Source: an uncultured Opitutia bacterium
GTDB taxonomy: Bacteria; Verrucomicrobiota; Verrucomicrobiia; Opitutales; UBA953
DNA: 15,009 nucleotides
Assembly: GCA_903910245.1 (NCBI GenBank)
Contig: CAIVYX010000105.1
Coordinates: forward strand, 1-15,009
Reading direction: 5' to 3'
Shown here: positions 8,799 through 15,009 of the stretch, piece after piece
Numbering within the stretch: the stretch's first letter is position 1
Layout: every line of letters begins with the position of its first letter
The notes under the pieces: generated by a model
Database searches by the model: none
Told to the model about the DNA's origin: nothing
Seen by the model: only the letters and a program-made list of their open reading frames with translations
Program-made: the position numbers and the translations under genes

Positions 8799-8994
8799 GA
8801 TTTCTGGATAGAACATGCATTTAACGGCGATTGCCGCAAGCTGCCTGACACCCATGATACTCCATATTAGCCCATAAATAGGGTTTAATATCAATCATGA
8901 CAACTCACGTTCCGACAGACCTACCAAGCAGCCTGTCTGTGCCGTTTTTTGTCACTCTGCCTAGCTCCGTAAGCTGATCCTTTCCTGTCCCGAC
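8799..8994 (+). promoter_or_regulatory. AT-rich promoter/leader region of the LacI-sensor/AraC regulator gene
   Basis: This non-coding stretch becomes AT-rich between 8855 and 8900, unlike the GC-rich genes around it, which suggests the regulator promoter. One weak -35/-10 pair is TTGCCG (8831-8836), an 18-bp spacer and TGATAC (8855-8860). Further down, ACAGAC (8915-8920) and GTCTGT (8935-8940) form a 6-bp inverted repeat, with a run of six T at 8945-8950. That arrangement resembles a leader terminator or operator. A 26-codon open frame (8897-8977) spans this hairpin. No Shine-Dalgarno sequence precedes the ATG at 8995. Confidence 0.4.
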
Positions 8995-10146
8995 ATGAAA
9001 AGCCCACGTAATGTCCTGCTCGCGCTCGGTTGGTATGACCATCGCCTGCTCCAAGGCATCGCCACCTATGCCTCCGAGCATCGCTGGCACTTGGCCTCCC
9101 ATAGCATCATCCATGAGAAGGTGATCCCGTGGGGCTGGGCTGGCGACGGTATCTTGGCGTGGCTCGGTGCTGGCGACGACCTAGCGGACTTCGTTCGCAA
9201 GGCCGACAAACCGACGGTCGACTTCTCCCTGCGCCGCCGGGACACACCCTTCGCCCACGTGGTGCAGGATCACGCCAAGACCGGTGAACTCGTCGCTGAA
9301 CATTTCATCGAGCGTGGGATGACCCGCTTCTGCTTCTTCAGCGATACCGAGAACTGGTCGCAGGTCGAGCGAGGCGAAGCCTTCACGGAAGCCCTCCGGC
9401 GCCGGGGACTGGCCTGCGATCATCTCCGCTGGCAGCCCACGGGTAAACGAGGCGCCGACCAGGATGAATGGCAGCGCCGCCGAGACTGGTTGATGACCCG
9501 AATCAAGGATGCACCCAAGCCGCTGGCGATCTTTGCCGCCAACGGCACCCTAGCCGTCGAGCTCCGTGAACTCTGTGAAGAAGCCGGCCTGCATGTGCCG
9601 ACCCAGGTGGCGATTGTCGGTATCGACGACTACCTGCTCTCGGTCGGCGCCATCAAGAAATACGTCTCAGGCGTAGATACGAACCTCGAAGAACAAGGCT
9701 ATCGCGGCGCGGAATTACTCGACCGCCTGATGCGCGGCGAAAAGGCTCCGATCGAGCCGATCCGCATCCAACCTGCCGGCGTGATCACCCGCATGAGCAG
9801 CGACATCCTGGCCACCGGCCACGAAGGCGTTATCCGCGCCCTGCATCATATTACGGACCACTTCGCTGAATCGCTGGGCGTGAAGCAACTCGCCACCATC
9901 GCGCACATGTCCGAGCGTGGCCTGCGCCAGGCGTTCGTGAAGCACGTCGGGTGTACGCCGGGCGACCGCCTACGTACGGTGCGGATCGATTCCGCCAAAC
10001 GGCTGCTCGCCGGTTCCACCGAGAAGATCGAGTCGATCTCCCATCGCTGCGGCTACCCAAACTTGAACTCGTTCTTCGCCGCGTTCCGCCGCACGGAAAA
10101 TATGACCCCGGCGGAATACCGCCGGATCATGCGTTTCCGCAGTTGA
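8995..10146 (+). CDS. Transcriptional regulator with LacI-like sugar sensor and AraC-type HTH (XylR-like)
   Basis: This 383-residue cytoplasmic regulator has an unusual domain order. Residues 1-270 form a periplasmic-binding-protein-like sensor of the LacI/GalR type; GIDDYLLS (209-216) is the typical strand near the effector site. Residues 285-383 hold an AraC-type double helix-turn-helix: VKQLATIAHMSERGLRQAF from 296, then IESISHRCGYPNLNSFFAAF from 345, ending TPAEYRRIMR. This is the architecture of XylR, whose sensor binds a sugar, and such regulators are numerous in Verrucomicrobia and Lentisphaerae. There is no N-terminal LacI HTH. The effector is unknown and need not be xylose. The gene stands alone, with only 9 bp to the end of the convergent propeller gene. 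The sugar-oxidation genes on either side are plausible targets, but no operator has been matched to it. Confidence 0.92.
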   Translation: MKSPRNVLLALGWYDHRLLQGIATYASEHRWHLASHSIIHEKVIPWGWAGDGILAWLGAGDDLADFVRKADKPTVDFSLRRRDTPFAHVVQDHAKTGELVAEHFIERGMTRFCFFSDTENWSQVERGEAFTEALRRRGLACDHLRWQPTGKRGADQDEWQRRRDWLMTRIKDAPKPLAIFAANGTLAVELRELCEEAGLHVPTQVAIVGIDDYLLSVGAIKKYVSGVDTNLEEQGYRGAELLDRLMRGEKAPIEPIRIQPAGVITRMSSDILATGHEGVIRALHHITDHFAESLGVKQLATIAHMSERGLRQAFVKHVGCTPGDRLRTVRIDSAKRLLAGSTEKIESISHRCGYPNLNSFFAAFRRTENMTPAEYRRIMRFRS

Positions 10147-10155
10147 GACGTCGGA

Positions 10156-12423
10156 TTACTCCGCCAACGCGTGGATGGTGTTGATCACCTGGCCACGTAG
10201 CTCGACGCCGTCGGCCGCTTTAATCTCATACTTGAGCTGCATCTGCATAGCCGGACGCAGGTCGGGAATCTCCAGGAAGGCGGATCGGCGGTCAGCGGAG
10301 ACGGTGGCGGATTTCACCGTCAGCGGGTCGTGTTTGCGCTCGGACATCTGGGATTTGCTGAACTGGAGTTTGCCGTCGTTGCCGAGCTCGGTGGCGGCGA
10401 CCTTGGTCTCAAGCGTAGAGACATCCGGCGAACCGTAGGCCGCGGACCAAACGTAGTTCCAGACTTCGATGTTCCAATTGCCGGCGTCGGCCGCGGCCTT
10501 GGCATCGAGCTCGCAGGCGAAGTCGAGCTTGATGCCCTTCTTGGTGGCGGCGAGGGCGATGGGCATGCGGGTCGCGGCACCGGTATAGCGGACGCGCTGG
10601 AAGCAGCCGTTCTGCGTGGCGGTAGTCTGCCAACCACGCAGGCCGGTGACGTAAAGCTGACCATCTTTGGGATTGAAACGGGCACGCATGGCGCCGCTAC
10701 CGAAGTCGACATTGAATCGCGCCACCCCGCCCTGCATCTGGGGCTGGCCGTTGAAGGTCACTTCCTGCGGAAGTACACCGAATAAGGAACAGGTTCCGTA
10801 GCTGAGGTGGAGCAGACGATCCTTCCAGGGGCCGAACTTATCGGAGGTCACCCAGACCTGGCCCCCGCTGGAGTTGTCGACATCCTTAGGGAACCAACAG
10901 AGCGGACGATCATAGTCGGTCGGCTCGGTCTCACGATGCGCGAGCGGAGGCACACCGTAGAAACCACCCTGCTTGACCCAGTTAAGTCGACAGACGGGCG
11001 TCCAGGTACCTTCGTTGTCGCCGGTGGTGAGCTGGCCGGTCGGGCTGATGCCGATGCCGTTGGGCGCCCGGAAACCGGAAGCGAAGAGTTCGCTCTTTTT
11101 GCCATCAGGCGAAATCTTGAGGAGCGCTCCGTGATGGTCGCAGATCTCGTCGAAGCCACGTCCGCCCTTGCGGACCGGGCCCGCCTTGATGACGTAGAAG
11201 TTGCCGGCGAGATCCGTCTGCAGGTCGAAGGTAAACTCGTGGAAACTCTTGGTGACCATGAGGTCAAAGTTAAACACCTCGTAGGTATCGCACTCGCCGT
11301 CTCCGTTCGTATCGCGCAGCTTCCAGATGCCATCTCGGCAGGTGACATAGATCTCACCCTTCACGACCTTAAGACCGAGCGCGTGATAGAGCCCGGCTGC
11401 AAAGCGACGCCAGGTGACCTTCTCGAGCTTGTCGTCGATACCCGAAGCGATAAACACGTCGCCATGGAAGGTGCTGATGACCGCACGGCCATCTGGAAGG
11501 AAGTCGAAGGCCGACGTAAACATCGGGGCCTTCCAAGGATTGGTCACGGGCAGCTTGATGTCGTCGATGACGTAAGGCTCGCCGACCTTCTCCGATAACT
11601 TACCGACAGTCTCGACGGTCTCCGGCCAGAGGGTCTTGGTGATCTTCCGCAGCTTGGAGGGCGTATCGGTATCAAAAGACTGCGGGAGAGGCACGCCCAG
11701 CGGAAGATAAGCGATGCGGACGGTGGTGATATCCTTAGAGCCATCGATACGGGCGACAGCGTGGCCGTCGAGCTGGTCGACCTTACTGGCGCCCAGCGTC
11801 ACGATGCGGGCGGCGTCCGCCGACTTACCGAGCATGACGGTGACACCCTTAGCGGAAGGCGCGACTTCGAGGGTGCGCACGACGAACTGCACCTCGTTGG
11901 CGGTGACGACCTCAGCGGTCTCGTCGACGGCGACGCCGTCGACCTCCCAGCGGACGACGACGGAGCGACCCGCATTATGGAATCCCTTGAAGCGAACCTG
12001 GCCGACCGGCAAAGGACCGAAGCCCCTTCGGGGAGACAGCGCCGAAGCGTCGGCACCTGGCATATAACCAGCGAAGTCGCCGGTGACGAAAATCGTTTCA
12101 CCCATCGCCGTCGGATAATCCCCGCGAGACATCAGATTCATCTCCGTCGTGAATTTACCTGACCAGGCGCCAATCGGCCGGCAAAGATCCAAGTCGAAGG
12201 CGATGCCCTTCTTGCCGTCGTCGCCTATCCGGATTGCGAGGCCCTTGAGCCCGGTCGAATCAATCGAACCATCCTTCTGCTTGCCGACGCCGACCGTGCC
12301 AAGAATCCACTGACCCGAGGCTTCAACGACCGGAGCGGCGACGGTGGCTTTCTTGGCCGGCTTCTTGGCCTGACCAAAGAGCAGGCCAACGGAGAGGAAC
12401 AGGGCGACGAGGGGCGAGCGCAT
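10156..12423 (-). CDS. Exported beta-propeller protein, probably DUF6797 type, without heme motif
   Basis: This 755-residue protein has a signal peptide (MRSPLVALFLSVGLLFGQA), then a Lys/Ala-rich linker. Residues 38-240 look like the DUF6797-type region seen in PVC proteins. Residues 285-620 form a propeller of the sugar-dehydrogenase/NHL kind, with blade motifs such as FDFLPDGRAVISTFHGDVF, a calcium-like loop DTNGDGECD and FRAPNGIGISPTGQL. The C-terminal part (around 640-755) looks like a beta-sandwich domain. No CxxCH occurs, so it cannot bind c-type heme covalently. Relatives often have a cytochrome module, in the same chain or next door; here the heme protein is the next gene upstream (12537-15009). 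Possible roles are a substrate-binding or dehydrogenase-like subunit at the cell envelope; the activity is unknown. The gene ends 9 bp from the convergent regulator gene. The DUF number is from memory and less sure than the fold. Confidence 0.82.
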   Translation of the reverse strand: MRSPLVALFLSVGLLFGQAKKPAKKATVAAPVVEASGQWILGTVGVGKQKDGSIDSTGLKGLAIRIGDDGKKGIAFDLDLCRPIGAWSGKFTTEMNLMSRGDYPTAMGETIFVTGDFAGYMPGADASALSPRRGFGPLPVGQVRFKGFHNAGRSVVVRWEVDGVAVDETAEVVTANEVQFVVRTLEVAPSAKGVTVMLGKSADAARIVTLGASKVDQLDGHAVARIDGSKDITTVRIAYLPLGVPLPQSFDTDTPSKLRKITKTLWPETVETVGKLSEKVGEPYVIDDIKLPVTNPWKAPMFTSAFDFLPDGRAVISTFHGDVFIASGIDDKLEKVTWRRFAAGLYHALGLKVVKGEIYVTCRDGIWKLRDTNGDGECDTYEVFNFDLMVTKSFHEFTFDLQTDLAGNFYVIKAGPVRKGGRGFDEICDHHGALLKISPDGKKSELFASGFRAPNGIGISPTGQLTTGDNEGTWTPVCRLNWVKQGGFYGVPPLAHRETEPTDYDRPLCWFPKDVDNSSGGQVWVTSDKFGPWKDRLLHLSYGTCSLFGVLPQEVTFNGQPQMQGGVARFNVDFGSGAMRARFNPKDGQLYVTGLRGWQTTATQNGCFQRVRYTGAATRMPIALAATKKGIKLDFACELDAKAAADAGNWNIEVWNYVWSAAYGSPDVSTLETKVAATELGNDGKLQFSKSQMSERKHDPLTVKSATVSADRRSAFLEIPDLRPAMQMQLKYEIKAADGVELRGQVINTIHALAE

Positions 12424-12438
12424 GGAGAATACATAGAG

Positions 12439-12528
12439 CCAGGGCTAGGGCTTGGGCTAGTTATTTTACCAACAAAAAGGGCCGAAGTCCGCAGACCCTG
12501 ACCCTTTTTCGACTAGCCCTAGCCCTGG
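12439..12528. repeat. Long-range inverted repeat around the terminator between the two propeller genes
   Basis: CCAGGGCTAGGG (12439-12450) and its exact reverse complement CCCTAGCCCTGG (12517-12528) flank the terminator-like hairpin at 12474-12509. Variants of the same unit, GGGCTAG (12454-12460) and CTAGCCC (12513-12519), lie inside and also pair. Nearly all of the 113-bp spacer is therefore part of nested inverted repeats. The arms would extend the terminator hairpin in RNA from either strand. The repeat could also be one copy of a dispersed intergenic element, which cannot be judged from a single copy. Confidence 0.6.
12474..12509 (-). terminator. Terminator-like hairpin after the PVC-type heme protein gene
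   Basis: AAAAAGGG (12474-12481) pairs with CCCTTTTT (12502-12509), and the 20-nt interior contains a small GTC-CGCA-GAC hairpin (12487-12496). Read on the minus strand it lies about 28 nt past the stop of the heme protein gene and ends in TTTTTG, so it should end that transcript. The symmetry would also let it work on the plus strand, but no plus-strand gene ends here. It separates the heme protein gene from the propeller gene that starts at 12423, so these are probably separate transcripts. Confidence 0.65.
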
Positions 12529-12536
12529 CCCTGTTA

Positions 12537-15009
12537 TCAAAGACTCCGCAGATAGGCGGCCAGGTCGGCGACGCTCTGCTCGGTCAGACCCATCTGGGCT
12601 GGCGTGAACATGAGCGAGCGGTCGAGGTGCTTCTCTTCCTTGATGCGATTGCGGGGAATCGACTGCACGAGGCCGCCCATGGACTTAATCATCAGGGGGT
12701 CGCCGGAGGACAGCACCATGCCCGTGATGACCATGCCGTCGTCGAGCACCACGCGCGTGCCTTCGAAGCCGTGCGAAATGTTATTCGTGGGCTGCGCGAT
12801 ATTCAGGATCAGCGACTCGAGCGACTGCTGCTTGGCGTAGGTCGTGAGGTCGGGTCCGAAGTCGATACCCTTACCGTCGAACTTATGACAGGCGTAGCAT
12901 ACGGCGGCCACGGCCTTACCGTTGGCGGCATCTCCCTTGAGGGCAGCGATGACCTCGACAGAGGCGAGGCCCTTCGCGCCCGGCATCTCCGGCGGCAGGT
13001 CGCTAGCCACCAGCTTAGCCGTAGCGGCGTTGCCCCCGCGCGCCTTGACGATGGCATCGACGTCGAAGGCTTTCCAGAGGCTAGCCTTGCGATTACCGAC
13101 CCACCACTTGGCGAGATCGGCCTGGGCGAAGTTCTTGCTCAACGAGAGTTCGACCATCGTACCGGCGGCTTCGGCGCTGCGCGTGAAGGCGAGCGTGGTG
13201 AGGTCACGCTTGAGCTCGGTCTCATTCAGCTTGCCTGAGAGCAGGCGAGCGCGGACGTCTCGGACGGCGGAAGCCGGGTGCAGGCGCCAGGTGAGCCAGG
13301 CGTAAGCCGGGGTCCATTCCAAAGCCGGCGTGGCCATCACCTTGGCGATGGCGGCATGGACGACAGCCTCGCGGTCCGTAGAAGCGAGGCCGATGGCCTC
13401 GAGGTAGGCGCGATCCTGGCCGTCAAACTGCTGGGCGATGGTCACGAGCGTGGCGACGGCGGCCGGGGTCTTGAAGACTCGAAGGGCGATCGCGACCTCA
13501 CGGCGCACGGCGGCGGACTTATCCTTGGCCATGCTTTCGCAAAGCGAGAACACGTCACGGTCGGCGGCCCGGAGGGCGCGGAAGGCCACGAGGCGACGGG
13601 TGTCATCCGCGGAAGCGAGCTCCTTGCGGGCGAGCGCGGCTCCCTTGTCGCCGAGCTGCGCAAGCAGCCAGACGGCACGGGAAGCGACGAACGGATTGGC
13701 GTCGGTGAGCAGAGCCGCGACATCGTCGACGACCTTGTCACCCGCGGCCTTGAGGCGATTGAAGCCGCCGGCCCGGACGTTCGGCGCAGGGCTGCGCAAG
13801 GCGGCGATCTGGCCAGCGACGGTGGAGAGGTCGATCTTCGGCATGACCGACTTGAAGCCCTTCGGAGCAATCCGATAGATCGTGCCGGACATGCTGTTGT
13901 CGCGGGTACCGTGGCCGCCCACACCGGGGTCGAACCAATCGGCGACGTAGATGGCACCATCCGGACCGACGCAGACGTCGGAGGGACGGAACTTGGTCTT
14001 CAGGACACCGGTGGCCTTGCCGCCGAGGAAGTCGGAACCAGCCCACTCCTTCTCCTTGTTCGAGGTGAAGAAGTCGAAGCGCTCGAGCTTCATGCCCGCG
14101 CCATCAGGCTTGGGGAGGTAACCGAAGACGACGTTCTTGCCGGCTTCGCAGGCGAGGAGCAGGCCGTTCCACTTCGCATCCAGCGCGCCATTCTCATAGA
14201 AGGCCACGCCAGTCGGCGAACCTCCGCCGTAGACATCGCCGGCAGGCATAGTGCCGGGGTCATCCTGGCGCCATTCGGCGACGGGGGTTTCCTGACCAGG
14301 ACGCTTGTCGGCCCCCCAGGAGCGCAGGCCGTCAGCGGAAGCGAAGCCGGCATTGCCACCTTCCATGATCAGGGAGACACGGCAGGCGGGCGGATCGTCA
14401 TTGTCGCTCTGGTACATGTCGCCGAACGAATTGATAGACTGCTCGTAACTGTTGCGGTAATTGTGACCGACGATGCGGGCGTTCGTGCCGTCGCTGTTCA
14501 TGCGTACGGAGAAACCGCCGACCCAGACGTTACCATCGTCGCTGCGCATGCCGGCCACCTTCTGGGCGTCGACGGCCTGCTTGGTGAACTCGCCATGGTT
14601 ATAAGGGCTGCCGATGCGGAAGGTCTTGCCCGACTTGTCGGTGAACTGTCCGCAGGTGTTACCCTGATTGAAGTTCCACTGGCCATCCGGACCGAAGGTC
14701 GCGCTGTGCAGTGAGTGGTCATGATTACGACCGTTGAAGCCGGTCAACAGTACCTCGCGCTTGTCGACCTTGGGATCAAAGACGCCGTCGCCATTGGCAT
14801 CGGTGTAGACAAGGAGATCCGGCGGCTGGGAGACGACGATCTTGCCGTCGATGTGCGCCACGCCGAGCGGCGAGACGAGATTGTCATCCTGGGTGAAGAC
14901 CGTGACCTTGTCGGCTTTGCCGGCGCCGGTCGTGTCTTCAAGGACCACGATCCGGTCGCCTTCCGGACGGCGGCCTTTCTTGCCGCGGTAGTTGACGCCT
15001 TCGGCGACA
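12537..15009 (-). CDS. PVC-type membrane-bound dehydrogenase-like protein with HEAT repeats and C-terminal cytochrome c domain, N-terminus off the right edge
   Basis: The frame is open from the stop at 12537 to the right edge, giving 823 visible residues, so the start and signal peptide lie outside. The visible N-terminus (VAEGVNYRGKKGRRPEGDR) is typical of a PVC-type propeller near its start. The GTG at 14948 is an internal valine (RIVVLED), not a start. The propeller holds loops such as TDANGDGVFD and the blade VCVGPDGAIYVADWFDPGVG. A helical HEAT-like region follows (DNA about 13200-13850). The C-terminal domain has the heme-binding CYACH (DNA 12885-12899), with Met encoded at 12609-12611 or 12591-12593 (LMFTPAQMGL) as candidate distal ligand. 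Such proteins are probably periplasmic electron-transfer or dehydrogenase components, but their reactions are largely unknown. It may accept electrons from the GMC enzyme or work with the propeller protein downstream; neither is proven. Confidence 0.93.
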   Translation of the reverse strand, partial: VAEGVNYRGKKGRRPEGDRIVVLEDTTGAGKADKVTVFTQDDNLVSPLGVAHIDGKIVVSQPPDLLVYTDANGDGVFDPKVDKREVLLTGFNGRNHDHSLHSATFGPDGQWNFNQGNTCGQFTDKSGKTFRIGSPYNHGEFTKQAVDAQKVAGMRSDDGNVWVGGFSVRMNSDGTNARIVGHNYRNSYEQSINSFGDMYQSDNDDPPACRVSLIMEGGNAGFASADGLRSWGADKRPGQETPVAEWRQDDPGTMPAGDVYGGGSPTGVAFYENGALDAKWNGLLLACEAGKNVVFGYLPKPDGAGMKLERFDFFTSNKEKEWAGSDFLGGKATGVLKTKFRPSDVCVGPDGAIYVADWFDPGVGGHGTRDNSMSGTIYRIAPKGFKSVMPKIDLSTVAGQIAALRSPAPNVRAGGFNRLKAAGDKVVDDVAALLTDANPFVASRAVWLLAQLGDKGAALARKELASADDTRRLVAFRALRAADRDVFSLCESMAKDKSAAVRREVAIALRVFKTPAAVATLVTIAQQFDGQDRAYLEAIGLASTDREAVVHAAIAKVMATPALEWTPAYAWLTWRLHPASAVRDVRARLLSGKLNETELKRDLTTLAFTRSAEAAGTMVELSLSKNFAQADLAKWWVGNRKASLWKAFDVDAIVKARGGNAATAKLVASDLPPEMPGAKGLASVEVIAALKGDAANGKAVAAVCYACHKFDGKGIDFGPDLTTYAKQQSLESLILNIAQPTNNISHGFEGTRVVLDDGMVITGMVLSSGDPLMIKSMGGLVQSIPRNRIKEEKHLDRSLMFTPAQMGLTEQSVADLAAYLRSL

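Noticed and set aside
8815..8877. 20-codon open frame in the spacer after uup
   Set aside because: No ribosome binding site, domain or other support; it is of chance length.
13278..14714. Long open frame (478 codons) on the plus strand
   Set aside because: Antisense to the PVC-type heme protein gene. Its translation has no recognisable domain, and it reflects the opposite strand's codon use.
14946..14948. GTG at 14948 as start of the right-edge gene
   Set aside because: The same frame continues to the window edge with typical PVC propeller sequence (NYRGKKGRRPEGDR), so it is an internal valine.

Overview
The window looks like a chromosomal segment of a Verrucomicrobiota (PVC group) bacterium, possibly near Opitutales. 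The evidence is the gene content: PVC-type heme-binding propeller proteins at both ends, a 3-keto-disaccharide hydrolase (DUF1080) fusion, a GMC oxidoreductase with its gluconate-dehydrogenase-subunit-3 partner, and a regulator combining a LacI-like sensor with an AraC-type DNA-binding domain. GC content is high and genes are tightly packed. None of the seven visible start codons has a recognisable Shine-Dalgarno sequence. The lineage is inferred from protein families only; no rRNA or tRNA gene was seen.

Layout, left to right. (1) 1-2126, minus: an exported multidomain protein (DUF1080, degenerate SGNH/GDSL-like domain, start of a PVC-type beta-propeller) that runs off the left edge. (2) 2262-6757, minus: a three-gene operon, transcribed as secreted alpha/beta hydrolase, then GMC flavin oxidoreductase, then a Tat-signal small subunit. 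The gaps are 18 and 11 bp and a strong intrinsic terminator follows at 2200-2230. (3) 6928-8739, plus: an ABC-F ATPase of the Uup type, divergent from the operon across a palindrome-rich 170-bp spacer. (4) 8740-8994: a 254-bp intergenic region with hairpins and an AT-rich stretch, leading into (5) 8995-10146, plus: the LacI-sensor/AraC regulator. (6) 10156-12423, minus: an exported propeller protein, probably DUF6797-type, without a heme motif, convergent with the regulator. (7) 12474-12509: a terminator-like hairpin inside a larger inverted repeat. (8) 12537-15009, minus: a PVC-type membrane dehydrogenase-like protein (propeller, HEAT-like helices, C-terminal CxxCH heme domain) that runs off the right edge.

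Working model (inference): apart from the housekeeping-like uup gene, the window is a periplasmic carbohydrate-oxidation locus. The GMC enzyme has the FAD fold, the His/Asn catalytic pair and a C-x5-C-x3-C motif like that of direct-electron-transfer FAD glucose dehydrogenases. It has no signal peptide, while its small partner has a twin-arginine signal, which suggests export as a folded hitchhiking pair. A sugar oxidised at C3 by such an enzyme would be a substrate for the DUF1080 domain next door, and the PVC-type cytochrome proteins could accept the electrons. The alpha/beta hydrolase could remove ester groups or otherwise prepare the substrate, and the regulator is the obvious candidate sensor. 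The substrate cannot be read from the sequence.
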